A stretch of 64,000 bases of DNA from Acidimicrobiales bacterium (GTDB lineage Bacteria; Actinomycetota; Acidimicrobiia; Acidimicrobiales; SHLQ01). Each line of letters starts with the position of its first letter. The first letter of the stretch is position 1. Location: contig JAHDEJ010000003.1 in NCBI GenBank assembly GCA_020628865.1, positions 109,399 to 173,398 on the forward strand, in the 5' to 3' direction. The notes under the pieces were generated by a model. That model did no database searches. It was given only the letters and a program-made list of their open reading frames with translations, and was not told the DNA's origin. A program made the translations under genes and the position numbers. Of this stretch, positions 16,665-26,084 are shown one piece after another.

Positions 16665-18464
16665 ATGGAGCGAACCGGGGTGTTGGACGAGCGGGCGGAG
16701 ACGCGCGAGGAGCGCAAGACACGCGTGCTCGCCGGCGCCTCGCTGGCGGAACGACGCACCAAGCTTCGCTGGTTCTGCTGGCTCGGAGGGCTTGCCGCGC
16801 TCTGCAAGATGGCCGTGTTCGTCATCTCGATCTCGCTCGACGAGGCATCCATCACCTACTTCACGGGCCCGGTGATGACGGTTGCCTTCTTCGCTGCCCG
16901 CCACGAGCTGGATCAGATCAACCGGCAGCTGCACACCCTCTGGCGCAAGGACGGCCGTAGACCGAAGCGATGGGCGATCGTCCTCGGTGTCGGCATTCCG
17001 CTGATCGTCATCGTCACCGTGATGGTCTTCAGCATCGACTGGTCCGCGGGCGACGGGCCGGACCGACAGCCGCAATCGTCGGCGTCCAGCGTCGACGAGC
17101 CGAGCCGGTCACAATCCCAGACCGAGGCGACGTCGCCGACTGCCGGGGCGTCGGCTCCGGCCGCCGAGGCCGGGGCGGAACCGGTGATCTCGCCCGAGCA
17201 CGAGTGCGACGCCGTCGTCACCGGAGCGATCAGCGAGGTCCAGTGCGCATGGCGGTCGCATCCGACCGACGTGCTGGACGTCCGCGAATGGGATTGTCCC
17301 GGAGACCCCGACACCACGTATCTCACGCTTCGACCAGCCGTCGCAGACGGAACCACGTGGTTCCGCGCCCCCGGAGGGTCCTGGACCAACGTTGAACGAA
17401 ACGCGTTGCAGGACGCCGTCGTCGGCTCCTGCCCGGCCGTCGTCCTGCCACCATCCCTCCCACCGAGAGGCGTGCCCGGAGACAACGATCTGCTGCTGTA
17501 CGCAACCGGCGGCGACGCTGCGGGCGGCGGCCTCGAGGTGAAGGCGGTCTCCTTGGCGGGCGGGTCGAGTTCAACGCTGCTGTACACCCAGGGGCAGAGC
17601 CGGCTCAGCGACGTGGTCGTCTCACCCGACGGCGAACGACTCGCATTCGTCCTGGGCTTCGGCCGGGGAACCGGAGAGCTCTGGATGTCGCTCGCAGACG
17701 GCACCAATGCAACGGTCGTCGGCTCGTCGTCCCTCGTCGTCGACAACGTTGCGTGGGCTGACGATCGGCGCATCGTCGCCGACGTGGCTGCGAGCGGGGG
17801 TACCCAAGTCACCACCTTCGACATCGACACCGGGGAGCAAGTGGTCCTGAGCCCCGCCGGAACCGAGTCGACGCTCGTCGGCGTCCAGGGTGACTTCGTC
17901 GTCTACGCCACGGAGACGGGCGAGCCATCGGGAACACCTGGCGTGCGGGCCCTCTCGTTCACCGCTCATGATCTGGCGACCGGGGTCGTCGACCACGTCG
18001 CCGTGGCCGGCCGCCTGTTCGGTGACGGGCTGCTTCTGGGAAACCTGCGAATCCTCGTTTCCGACCGTGACCCCGCCGAGCCGGAACATGACTTTCGAAT
18101 CCTCGACCTTCGCAATGGAGGTCGCACCTGGCAGCTGAACGGGCTTTCGGATTCCGAGCGATTCGTCGCGGCGTCGCCGGCCGGCGATCGGGTCGCCATG
18201 TCGATCCAACGCGATGGCGGCGCCACACACCTCCTCGCCACACAGGGGATCGAGGAAGGATCCCCACGCGAGTACGTCGCGCTCGAACAGTTCGGACGAC
18301 TCGGGGCCGTTGCATGGACCTCGGACGGCGAGGGGTTGATCGTCGAGGTCTTCCCGGCTGGAGCCGACGCACCCGGTACCGGGACGCTCGTCCACGTGCC
18401 GCTCGCAGGCGCTCCGGTGTCGCTCGGTCTCGCCGGCACACCGTTGGCTGCCGTCGCCGATTGA
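16665..18464 (+). CDS. Membrane-anchored beta-propeller-like protein of unknown function
   Basis: A 599-residue protein with a charged N-terminal tail, three hydrophobic segments (about 35-52 and 60-75 as a hairpin, then about 105-125), a Ser/Ala/Glu-rich linker and a large extracytoplasmic region. The latter (about 250-599) has repeated blades of the TolB/WD40 type, for example VVVSPDGERLAFV, VAWADDRRIVADV, VAASPAGDRVAMS and VAWTSDGEGLIVEV. Several paired cysteines lie before the propeller (around 185-250). It probably binds a ligand or protein in the periplasmic space. I chose ATG 16665 over the frame from 16512, which reads through the upstream stop region and terminator. No catalytic motif is seen. 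Confidence 0.75.
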   Translation: MERTGVLDERAETREERKTRVLAGASLAERRTKLRWFCWLGGLAALCKMAVFVISISLDEASITYFTGPVMTVAFFAARHELDQINRQLHTLWRKDGRRPKRWAIVLGVGIPLIVIVTVMVFSIDWSAGDGPDRQPQSSASSVDEPSRSQSQTEATSPTAGASAPAAEAGAEPVISPEHECDAVVTGAISEVQCAWRSHPTDVLDVREWDCPGDPDTTYLTLRPAVADGTTWFRAPGGSWTNVERNALQDAVVGSCPAVVLPPSLPPRGVPGDNDLLLYATGGDAAGGGLEVKAVSLAGGSSSTLLYTQGQSRLSDVVVSPDGERLAFVLGFGRGTGELWMSLADGTNATVVGSSSLVVDNVAWADDRRIVADVAASGGTQVTTFDIDTGEQVVLSPAGTESTLVGVQGDFVVYATETGEPSGTPGVRALSFTAHDLATGVVDHVAVAGRLFGDGLLLGNLRILVSDRDPAEPEHDFRILDLRNGGRTWQLNGLSDSERFVAASPAGDRVAMSIQRDGGATHLLATQGIEEGSPREYVALEQFGRLGAVAWTSDGEGLIVEVFPAGADAPGTGTLVHVPLAGAPVSLGLAGTPLAAVAD

Positions 18465-18513
18465 GCACCTGCTTCTTTGCTACCGTCGAGTAACCGACGA
18501 GGCAGGGGGACAC

Positions 18514-20814
18514 ATGGCCATCATCGAGGGAACTTCTCCGGAAGCGGCCGAGACCGATCCGACGAAGACGTGGCACAAGAACGTGTGCATCCTGTGCGGC
18601 AACAACTGCGGTGTCGAGGTTCGGTTGGACGGTCGAGAGATCACCCGCGTGCGGGGCAACAAGACACACGTCGCCTCCAAGGGGTACACCTGCGAGAAGG
18701 CCCTACGCATCAACCACTACCAGAACGCTCGTGGACGCCTCACCTCGCCGATGCGCCGCATGGCCGACGGCACCTACGAGCCGACGGATTGGGACACGGC
18801 CATCCGGGAGGTCGCGGCCGGCCTTCGTGGTGTCGGGGAACGCCACGGGCCCGACAAGCTGATGTACTACGGCGGCGGGGGACAGGGAAACCACCTCGTC
18901 GGGCTGTACGGCGCCGGAACCCGAAATGCGCTCGGCATCACGCGCCGTAGCAACGCGTTGGCGCAGGAGAAGACCGGTGAAGCCTGGGTGGAGGGCCGAA
19001 TGTTCGGCACCCACACGCACGGCGAGTTCGCCGACGCCGAGGTTTCGATCTTCCTCGGAAAGAATCCCTGGCACTCGCACGGATTCGACGAAGCCCGTCG
19101 CGTGCTGAAGGAGATCGCAGCGGACGACGCACGAACGATGATCGTCATCGATCCGCGCCGAACGGAAACTGCGGACCTCGCCGACCACCACCTCGCAGTC
19201 CGCCCAGGCTCCGACGCGCATCTGCTCACGGCACTCCTTGCGGTGGTCGTCCAGGAAGACCTCCTCGCCCACGACTGGCTCGCCGAAAACGCCAACGGCG
19301 TCGACGAGACGATTGCCTTGTTCGTAAACGTGTCCGTCGACGACTACGCCCAGCACTGCGGCATCGATGCCGACGAGATCCGCTCCGTGGCCCGGCGGAT
19401 CGCCGGCGCCGAGAGTGTTTCGGTGTTCGAGGATCTCGGCGTCGAGATGGCGCCCCACTCCACACTCGTGTCGTGGTTGCACCGTGCGCTGTGGGTGCTC
19501 ACCGGGAACTATGGGAAGCCGGGCACCGCATCGGCCCACTCGTCGATGGTTCCGCTGTTCAGCTACGGCGCCACGGGCCGCGAGTCCGCCGACCCGGTCA
19601 CCGGTGGACCGATCGTTTCCGGCCTCATTCCCTGCAACGAGATCGCCGAAGGCATCCTGAGCGATCACCCGGAACGCTCTCGCGGCATGTTCATCGAAAG
19701 CGCCAACCCGGTGCATTCACTCGCCGGTTCGGCCCGTTTCCGCGAGGCGATGCGAGCATGCGAGTTCACCGTCGTCATCGACATCGCGATGACCGAGACG
19801 GCCAAGGAGGCGGATTGGGTGCTGCCGGCAAGCTCGCAGTACGAAAAGTGTGAGACGACCTTCTTCGGCGTGGGCTTCCCCGACAACTCGATCACCATCC
19901 GCCCGCCGCTCCTCGCGCCGCTCGAGGGAACGCTCCCCGAAGCCGAGATTCACCGCCGCCTCGTTCGCGAGCTGGGCGCCATCACCGACGCCGACCTCGA
20001 ATCGCTCCACGCGGCTGCGGCCGAGGGGCTCGAGGCTTATGCCACGGCATTCATGACCGCAGCGACGGAGAACCCCATGCTCGGCGCAGTGGGCGGCGTC
20101 GTCATGTACGAGACCCTCGGACCGACCCTGCCCGAAGGCATGGCGGCGGCAGCGCCCCTCTGGTTCAGCGCACAGCAGGTGGCGATGCGCTACCCGGACC
20201 AGGTCCGCGCCGCCGGGCACGAAGGGGAGGGGACTGCGCTGGGCGACGCCTTGTTCAACGCAATGATCACCAACCCGGATGGCGTCGTCTTCACCCGCCA
20301 CCAACACAGTGACTCGTTCGATCTGCTTCGCACACCCGATCAGAAGATCAACGTGCACCTGCCGGAGCTCGAAGGAGAACTGGCGACGCTGGCCGCCGGA
20401 GCGGTCTCGCACACCTCCGACGAGTTCCCCTTCGTGCTCGCGGCAGGGGAGCGGCGTTCTTTCACGGCCAACACGATCATGCGGGATCCGTCGTGGCGGA
20501 AGAAGGACCCCGAGGGTGCGCTTCGCCTGCATCCTGAAGACGCAGCCGGCTTGGGAATCGAGACGGGTGACCGGGTTCGGATCTCCACCGCAGGCGGCAC
20601 CGCTGTCGCGGTCGCCGAAGTCAACGACTCGATGCAACCCGGCATGGTCTCGCTGCCCAACGGGATGGGCCTCGGCTACGCACCGGCCGGCGGCGAAGAC
20701 GAATTGACCGGCGTCGCACCGAACGAGCTCACGTCGATCGATTGGAAGGATCCGATCGTCGGCACACCCTGGCACAAGCACGTTCCGGCACGGTTGGAGC
20801 CAATCGCACGCTGA
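18514..20814 (+). CDS. Molybdopterin (bis-MGD) oxidoreductase, cytoplasmic
   Basis: A 766-residue catalytic subunit of the DMSO reductase superfamily. Cys25, Cys28, Cys32 and Cys60 form the N-terminal 4Fe-4S motif (CxxCxxxCx27C). Formate-dehydrogenase/nitrate-reductase-like domains follow: a Mo-cofactor domain with FLGKNPWHSHGFDEAR and IDPRRTETADLADHHLAVRPG, an ANPVHS segment and a C-terminal molydopterin-dinucleotide-binding domain (RLHPEDAAGLGIETGDRVRI). No Tat signal is present, so it is cytoplasmic. No electron-transfer or membrane subunit and no Mo-cofactor gene is nearby, so donor and substrate are unknown. A TACCGT box at 18481-18486 and a GGGGGA ribosome site precede ATG 18514. Confidence 0.85.
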   Translation: MAIIEGTSPEAAETDPTKTWHKNVCILCGNNCGVEVRLDGREITRVRGNKTHVASKGYTCEKALRINHYQNARGRLTSPMRRMADGTYEPTDWDTAIREVAAGLRGVGERHGPDKLMYYGGGGQGNHLVGLYGAGTRNALGITRRSNALAQEKTGEAWVEGRMFGTHTHGEFADAEVSIFLGKNPWHSHGFDEARRVLKEIAADDARTMIVIDPRRTETADLADHHLAVRPGSDAHLLTALLAVVVQEDLLAHDWLAENANGVDETIALFVNVSVDDYAQHCGIDADEIRSVARRIAGAESVSVFEDLGVEMAPHSTLVSWLHRALWVLTGNYGKPGTASAHSSMVPLFSYGATGRESADPVTGGPIVSGLIPCNEIAEGILSDHPERSRGMFIESANPVHSLAGSARFREAMRACEFTVVIDIAMTETAKEADWVLPASSQYEKCETTFFGVGFPDNSITIRPPLLAPLEGTLPEAEIHRRLVRELGAITDADLESLHAAAAEGLEAYATAFMTAATENPMLGAVGGVVMYETLGPTLPEGMAAAAPLWFSAQQVAMRYPDQVRAAGHEGEGTALGDALFNAMITNPDGVVFTRHQHSDSFDLLRTPDQKINVHLPELEGELATLAAGAVSHTSDEFPFVLAAGERRSFTANTIMRDPSWRKKDPEGALRLHPEDAAGLGIETGDRVRISTAGGTAVAVAEVNDSMQPGMVSLPNGMGLGYAPAGGEDELTGVAPNELTSIDWKDPIVGTPWHKHVPARLEPIAR

Positions 20815-20870
20815 GCTGAGGGCCGCGCGCCCCATCAAGATTCGTCACGCACGCGTCGACATCTCGACGC

Positions 20871-21431
20871 GTGCCAGCGAAACGCAGCGGGGATCCTGCA
20901 TTCGGCCGGGCCCTCGAGAGCGCCCGACAGGGATCGCCCGCGGGCTTCGAATGGCTCTGGCGTCGCTTCGCCCGGCAGGTGACCGCATTCGCCCGAGTAC
21001 GGGGCAGCGACGACCCCGACGGCATCACCAACGACGTGTTCCTGGCAACCTTCCAGCGCATCGACCAGTTCACCGGCGACGAAGACGCCTTCGTGGCGTT
21101 GCTGTTCACCATCGCCCGAAACAAGGTGATCGACGAGCACCGCCAGCGCGGACGTCGCCCGGTGACGACGGCCCTCGACCCAACCGCCGAGCGAACGGGT
21201 GGAAACACCGAAGACGAGGCGCTGGCCGGGCTCGGCTTCGGGACACGAGAACTTCTTCTGCAACTGACCGACGACCAACGCGAAGTTCTCATTCTGCGGC
21301 TGGTTGCCGATCTCTCTCTTGAACAGACAGCGGCAATCACCGGACGAACCGTGAACGCCACGAAGGCGCTCCAGCATCGGGCCGTGAACGCCCTGCGCCG
21401 GAAAAGTTCTGTGGAGGCCGTAACCAAATGA
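20871..21431 (+). CDS. ECF-type RNA polymerase sigma factor
   Basis: A 186-residue alternative sigma factor. Sigma region 2 spans about 25-95 (GFEWLWRRFARQVTAFA; DDPDGITNDVFLATFQ; FTIARNKVIDEHRQRGRR) and region 4 about 125-180 (LTDDQREVLILRLVADLS; QTAAITGRTVNATKALQHRAVNALRR), with the short linker usual for ECF factors. It directs RNA polymerase to stress or envelope promoters. The start is GTG; no TANNNT box or good ribosome site is seen just upstream. Its stop overlaps the ATG of the next gene (ATGA), the normal arrangement for a sigma and anti-sigma pair. Confidence 0.9.
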   Translation: MPAKRSGDPAFGRALESARQGSPAGFEWLWRRFARQVTAFARVRGSDDPDGITNDVFLATFQRIDQFTGDEDAFVALLFTIARNKVIDEHRQRGRRPVTTALDPTAERTGGNTEDEALAGLGFGTRELLLQLTDDQREVLILRLVADLSLEQTAAITGRTVNATKALQHRAVNALRRKSSVEAVTK

Positions 21432-22660
21432 GTCACCACAGCGATCCCTCACACGAGATGTACAGCGAAGAGCTCTCTCCCGACGACGTCGAGGCCCTGC
21501 TCACGTCCGGATTCGGCGCCCCTGCCGACGCCGGACTGCATCAGGCCCTCGGCGAGTTGCGGGCGCTTCCCGACCATGCGGCCACCCCCGCACCGTCGGC
21601 GCAGTTGTCGGCCTTCCTCGATGTGCACCTCACCCCCAGCCCCGAACCGACGGTCGATCTCGCCGCCCCCGTGGTCGATCTCGACGCATCCACGCCGGTT
21701 CACAATGTGAGGAGACTTCCCATGATCGGACAATTCGCTGCCTTCCTTGGAACGCTTGGAGGCAAGATCTGTGTCGGCACGACGGTGGCCGCAGCATCGT
21801 TCGGTGGTGCCGCAGCAACCGGCGCCGTCGACGTGCCGTTCTTCGAAGAGGAGCCGGCCCAGGTCGAGACGATCGAGCTGGAAGAGCCGGACGCCGTGGC
21901 CTTCGTCGACGAGGAACCCGTCGAGGAGAACGAGGTTGCGGAGGACGTCGAGCCCGAACCGGAGAAGACGGTCGTCGAGGCGCCAGAGCCCGAGGCGGAC
22001 GAGGCCCCCGAGGATGACGTCGACGAGAAGGCGGAAGAGCCCGAGCCGGAAGAGGAGACGCTCGAGGAGGAGCCCGTCGAGGAAGTGAAGCCGGAGGAAC
22101 CTGCCCCGGCTACTGAACCCGAGAAGGTCGAGGAACCCGCCGAGAAGCACGAAGAGAAGGACGAAGAGGCCGAGAAGAAGGACGAGGAGCACAAGGACGA
22201 CGAAAAAGAGAAGGACGAAACGTCCGAGAAGACTCCCGAGCAGGAGGCCATCCAGGAGCAGATCGCAGCGCTCGACGAGGCGCTGCACATCGCCAAGGAC
22301 GCCGTGCGGGCCGAAGCCACCGAACTGATCACGCCGCTCGAACTCAATCGCAAGAACCTCGTCGCTGCACTCGAAGCAGATCTCGAAGAGATTGCTGCCG
22401 AATGGGAGCCCATCGTCACCGACCTGGAGGCACAGCTCGAGGAAGCGGAAACCGACGAGGAGTACCTGGCGATCCAGGCCGATCTGGAGGCAGCTCAGGA
22501 CGCCTGGGAAGAGGCGCACATTGCCGCCGAACTCGACGCCGACCCGGCGATCGCAGCAATCGATGAGGAGCTCGAACGCATCGAGCTCGAGCGAGACGCC
22601 GAGCTGAACCGACTCATCGCCGAGTTCCTCGCCGCTGTCGAAGCCCTCGAAAAGGGCTGA
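21428..22660 (+). CDS. Putative anti-sigma partner: membrane protein with acidic stalk and coiled coil
   Basis: A 410-residue protein translationally coupled to the ECF sigma gene. Residues 1-95 are soluble, with a short acidic helical segment (SPDDVEALLTSGF) that could bind the sigma factor as in actinobacterial RsdA-type anti-sigmas; no HxxxCxxC zinc motif is present. A hydrophobic stretch at about 97-134 is the likely membrane anchor. Residues about 138-275 are extremely rich in Glu with Pro, Lys, Asp and Val, and residues about 275-410 are Glu/Ala/Leu-rich with heptad character (coiled coil). The external part is unlike ordinary anti-sigma sensors. The anti-sigma role rests on gene coupling, not on a recognised domain. 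Confidence 0.65.
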   Translation: MSHHSDPSHEMYSEELSPDDVEALLTSGFGAPADAGLHQALGELRALPDHAATPAPSAQLSAFLDVHLTPSPEPTVDLAAPVVDLDASTPVHNVRRLPMIGQFAAFLGTLGGKICVGTTVAAASFGGAAATGAVDVPFFEEEPAQVETIELEEPDAVAFVDEEPVEENEVAEDVEPEPEKTVVEAPEPEADEAPEDDVDEKAEEPEPEEETLEEEPVEEVKPEEPAPATEPEKVEEPAEKHEEKDEEAEKKDEEHKDDEKEKDETSEKTPEQEAIQEQIAALDEALHIAKDAVRAEATELITPLELNRKNLVAALEADLEEIAAEWEPIVTDLEAQLEEAETDEEYLAIQADLEAAQDAWEEAHIAAELDADPAIAAIDEELERIELERDAELNRLIAEFLAAVEALEKG

Positions 22661-22678
22661 CCCCACCCATCGACCGAT

Positions 22679-22708
22679 CGGAGGCCGGCGCGTTTGCGTC
22701 GGCCTCCG
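22679..22708 (+). terminator. Terminator hairpin after sigma operon
   Basis: CGGAGGCCG at 22679-22687 pairs perfectly with CGGCCTCCG at 22700-22708 around a 12-base loop that itself can pair (GCGCG/GCGT around TTT). No T-run follows. Confidence 0.65.
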
Positions 22709-22730
22709 ACACTTCCTGCAGGGACCTCTC

Positions 22731-22736
22731 TAGAGT
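22731..22736 (+). promoter_or_regulatory. Candidate -10 box TAGAGT, leaderless
   Basis: TAGAGT ends six bases before GTG 22743; the intervening GCGGAG is too close to the start for a normal ribosome site. Confidence 0.4.
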
Positions 22737-22742
22737 GCGGAG

Positions 22743-24350
22743 GTGACCAATGGAGCGCTTCGATTCGCGGTGTACGCGGGCTTGGGAATCGTCATCGGTG
22801 CCCTCGTCGCGCTCCTCGAGTGGATCACCGTCGAAGTCGCGCTCGAAGCCGTGCTCCAGTCGCCCATCTGGCTCCAGGCCGCGCTGCCGGCCGTGGGCGC
22901 CGCGATCGTCGCCGTCATCCTCAAGATCCGCCCGGGGCTGAACTCGACCACGTCGGACGCCTACCTCCACAGCTTTCATTCGGGCACCGGTGCCGAGGCG
23001 AACACGTTGCTGCCGAAACTGCTGGCCAGCTTCGCCACGATCGGTACCGGCGGCGCGGTGGGCATGGAAGGGCCCGCCGTTCTGACGGGGGCGACCCTCG
23101 GCCAGTCATTGGGCGACCGCCTGCCGAAGGTGATGGGCCAACGCCCACGCCTCGTGCTCCTGGTCGCCGGTGCAGCCGCCGGCATCGCCGCAATCTTCAA
23201 AGCGCCTGCCACCGGCGTGCTGTTCGCGATGGAATCCCCCTACAAGCGAGACATCTCGCGTCACGGGCTCATCCCGGCGCTCGTGGCGTCGGCGGCTTCG
23301 TATCTCACGTTCGTGGCCATCCTCGACGACGACCCGCTGCTGCAGTTCCCGTCGACCGAGGTTCGGTTGCAGGACGAGATCGTTGCCGCGCTGACCATCG
23401 GTGTCCTCGCCGGCCTCGTGGCCCGTGGCCTCGCGCACGTCTTCCGGTGGGCGAAGCACCTGGACGACACCTACGGCTTCGGCGCTCGCTTCGCGTCTTC
23501 GGCTGTGATCTTCGCCGTGAGTCTTCTGCTCGCCCAATCGCTCGTCGATCGACCCCTCACCCTCGGACTCGGTGCCGAGATGGCGGCGGACATCGTGCTC
23601 GACAACAAGTTCGGCTTCGCCACCGTCCTTGCGCTCTTCCTCCTTCGCGTGCTCGTCACCGGGGCAACCCTCGGCGTCGGCGGCGTCGGTGGCGTGTTCA
23701 TTCCTCTGGTCGTCCAGGGACTGCTGCTGGGCCGTGCGGTCGAGATCCTCGTGGGCGCCGACTCCACCGGCCTCTACCCGGTGATCGGGTTGGCGGCCGT
23801 GCTCGGCGCGGCCTACCGGACACCGCTGGCTGCGGTCGTCTTCGTCGCCGAGACGACCGGACGAGCCGAGTACGTGATTCCTGCCCTGATCGCCACCGCC
23901 ATCTCCCAGTCGTTGATGGGCGAGGTCTCGGTGTCCGATGGACAGCGGGGCGAACGCGAGGGACAACTCGAGCGCCGCCTGAAGGAACCGTGTTCGGCCG
24001 TGATGATCGAGGGATCGGGCAAGATCGCCCCCGAAGCGGACCTCCTGTCGGTCATCGACGACCACGGCACGCGTACCGATGCGTTGGCCGTGCCGGTGGC
24101 CGGGCCCAAGTACGAGGGGCTCCTCGTCCTCCACGACCTCGCAGCGATGATGCTCGAGCATGGCCCAGAGGCCACAGCGCGCGAGGCGATGCGCGACCTC
24201 CCGTCAGTGCATCAGGATGCTCCTGCGGTCGATGCCGCCCGCCTGATGAACGAACACGACACATCGGCGATCGCCATCGTCGACGACGATGATCGGCCGG
24301 TGGGCGTCGTCACGGCCATGTCGTTGGCCGGGCTCAGCCAGCTGACCTGA
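22743..24350 (+). CDS. ClC-family chloride channel/transporter with CBS domains
   Basis: A 535-residue membrane protein. ClC signatures are visible: GGAVGMEGP at 103-111, carrying the gating Glu109 (Arg of the usual GREGP is Met here), FKAPATGVLFAMES at 152-165 and GGVGGVFIPL in the second half. The first selectivity segment lacks the usual GSGIP. Two C-terminal CBS motifs follow (about 415-535, with DAPAVDAARLMNEHD and VVTAMSLAGL), probably binding adenine nucleotides. It is likely a Cl-/H+ antiporter or channel; the Met substitution makes ion selectivity uncertain. Its last 17 bases overlap the convergent paaX. Confidence 0.88.
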   Translation: MTNGALRFAVYAGLGIVIGALVALLEWITVEVALEAVLQSPIWLQAALPAVGAAIVAVILKIRPGLNSTTSDAYLHSFHSGTGAEANTLLPKLLASFATIGTGGAVGMEGPAVLTGATLGQSLGDRLPKVMGQRPRLVLLVAGAAAGIAAIFKAPATGVLFAMESPYKRDISRHGLIPALVASAASYLTFVAILDDDPLLQFPSTEVRLQDEIVAALTIGVLAGLVARGLAHVFRWAKHLDDTYGFGARFASSAVIFAVSLLLAQSLVDRPLTLGLGAEMAADIVLDNKFGFATVLALFLLRVLVTGATLGVGGVGGVFIPLVVQGLLLGRAVEILVGADSTGLYPVIGLAAVLGAAYRTPLAAVVFVAETTGRAEYVIPALIATAISQSLMGEVSVSDGQRGEREGQLERRLKEPCSAVMIEGSGKIAPEADLLSVIDDHGTRTDALAVPVAGPKYEGLLVLHDLAAMMLEHGPEATAREAMRDLPSVHQDAPAVDAARLMNEHDTSAIAIVDDDDRPVGVVTAMSLAGLSQLT

Positions 24351-25239
24351 CCGAACCGAACAGCGATCGACTCGCCGGAGCGGCACCCAGAGCCGCATCG
24401 AGATGTCCTTCACTGGCCGGCCAGAGCGCATCGTGCAGACGACGCGTGCGTGCGAGATTGTCGGCCGCGGGCCAGTCGGAAGGCAACAGCTTCGCCGGCA
24501 GCTGCGGTGATCGAAGCGCGATACGGCGCCATCCGTTGATGAGCAACGTGCGCACGATGAAGGCGTCGAGCGGGCCGAGGTCTGCGGCGGTGGCCTCGAA
24601 CGCTGCGAAACGGTCCGCGTGCGTCTCGTGGAGTGCGCGAAGCCGACCCTGGGGGTCGACCTGACGCGTGCGTTGTGTCTCCTCGTCCACCGTGCCGGAC
24701 GACAGCGGTCCGCGCATGGTGATGGCCAGCCGCACCCCGATGCGTTCGGCCACCGCCTCGAGCACCGTGGGAGACACGGTGGGGGCCGCATGGACACCGG
24801 AAGCGATCTCCGTCGTTCCCAGCCATCCGAACTCGGTGGCACAGCGCTGGCGATCCGTCGGGCTGGATCCGTCCGGGTCGATGACCGCGACCGTCCAGTG
24901 CCCATCCCACGGTTGGTCGAGCCCGGCGTCGGCATAGATGCGCTCGTTCGCGTTCCGGAACACCGCTTCGGAGTCCGGATGGACCGTGTAGAAGCTGAAG
25001 CGACCACGGCGTTCCGACGTGACGAGCTCATCTCGGGTGAGCCGCAGCAGTGTCGTACGGACGAGTCGGTCGCTGATGTTGAACGGCTCGACCAGTTCTG
25101 CGAGCTGGACGACGGCAATCGGTTGCCGGCGGGGGAGCAGCGCATCGCCGAAGATCGTGGTGAGCAACACGCGTCCGCTGAAGCCTTCTTCGGCGGTGGC
25201 GGCGTCGACCAGGCGCCGAACCGACGGGTGGAGACTCAT
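24334..25239 (-). CDS. paaX: PaaX-family transcriptional regulator
   Basis: A 301-residue repressor of the PaaX family, which in other bacteria is released from DNA by phenylacetyl-CoA. The N-terminal winged helix (about 20-80) has LLTTIFGDALLPRRQPI and an RTTLLRLTRDELV recognition region, followed by the PaaX central domain and a C-terminal domain with RTLLINGWRRIALRSPQLP, the family's best-conserved stretch. Its ATG overlaps the TGA of the paaH-like gene (ATGA), so it is the second gene of a leftward operon divergent from paaZ. It is expected to control both directions through the 55-base divergent region. Confidence 0.88.
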   Translation of the reverse strand: MSLHPSVRRLVDAATAEEGFSGRVLLTTIFGDALLPRRQPIAVVQLAELVEPFNISDRLVRTTLLRLTRDELVTSERRGRFSFYTVHPDSEAVFRNANERIYADAGLDQPWDGHWTVAVIDPDGSSPTDRQRCATEFGWLGTTEIASGVHAAPTVSPTVLEAVAERIGVRLAITMRGPLSSGTVDEETQRTRQVDPQGRLRALHETHADRFAAFEATAADLGPLDAFIVRTLLINGWRRIALRSPQLPAKLLPSDWPAADNLARTRRLHDALWPASEGHLDAALGAAPASRSLFGSVRSAG

Positions 25240-26078
25240 GACCAGTCGTGGAAGCCGCGGCCGGACTTCTTGCCGAGGTGTCCGGCGGCCACCATCTCGC
25301 GAAGGAGCTCCGGGGGCTCGAATCTCGGTCCGAGCTCACCGGCGAGGTGTTCGGCGATCGCAAGCCGGACGTCGAGCCCGACCAGATCGGTGAGGCGCAG
25401 CGGTCCCATCGGGTGCTTGTACCCGAGCTGCATTGCGGTGTCGATGTCTTCGGCCGAGGCGACGCCACTCTCGAGCATGCGGATCGCCTCGAGACCGAGC
25501 GCCAGACCGAGCCGGCTGGATGCGAAGCCGGGGGAGTCCTTGACGACGATCGGCGTCTTGTCGAGCACGGCCACCAGCTCACGTGCGGTGTTCAGCGTCG
25601 CATCGTTCGTGTGGTCTGCCACGACCAGCTCGACGAGCGAAGACACGGGCACCGGGTTGAAGAAGTGCATGCCGATTCCCCGACCGGGGTGCTCGAGCCC
25701 GCCCGTGATCTCGGCGATCGGGAGCGAACTCGTGTTGGATGCGAGCAGGGTGTCGCTCGGGTAGCTGGGCTCCCAGGTGCTGAAGAGCCGCTTCTTGAGC
25801 TCGAGGTCTTCCGGGACCGCTTCGATCACCGCTTTGACAGCGTCGTTCTCTCCGTCGTGGTCGAGCCGCAGGTCGAGCCGGGCGAGCGCTTCCTGCGGGT
25901 CGAGGAGCGCATCTTTTCGGGCCATCCGTTCGAGGGAGTCCTGCACACGGCTGTGGGCGCCCTCGGAAAGAACCTCGGTGCTCTCCACCAAGCGCACGCT
26001 GCTGCCGGCGGCCAGAAAGGACGTGGCAATACCTGCGCCCATCGTGCCGCCTCCGACCACCACCACATCAACGTTCAT
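25236..26078 (-). CDS. paaH: 3-hydroxyacyl-CoA dehydrogenase (PaaH-type)
   Basis: A 280-residue NAD-dependent dehydrogenase expected to oxidise 3-hydroxyadipyl-CoA to 3-oxoadipyl-CoA in phenylacetate breakdown. The Rossmann motif GGGTMGAG lies at 9-16; SNTSSLPI, the catalytic His region GMHFFNPVPVSSLVE and KDSPGFASSRL follow in the normal order, with the C-terminal helical domain complete (GYKHPMGPLRLTDLVGLD). ATG 26078 is chosen because it begins the Rossmann strand; the open frame extends 62 codons further, across the divergent promoter and into paaZ. It is coupled to paaX. Confidence 0.85.
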   Translation of the reverse strand: MNVDVVVVGGGTMGAGIATSFLAAGSSVRLVESTEVLSEGAHSRVQDSLERMARKDALLDPQEALARLDLRLDHDGENDAVKAVIEAVPEDLELKKRLFSTWEPSYPSDTLLASNTSSLPIAEITGGLEHPGRGIGMHFFNPVPVSSLVELVVADHTNDATLNTARELVAVLDKTPIVVKDSPGFASSRLGLALGLEAIRMLESGVASAEDIDTAMQLGYKHPMGPLRLTDLVGLDVRLAIAEHLAGELGPRFEPPELLREMVAAGHLGKKSGRGFHDWS

Positions 26079-26084
26079 CTCGTC

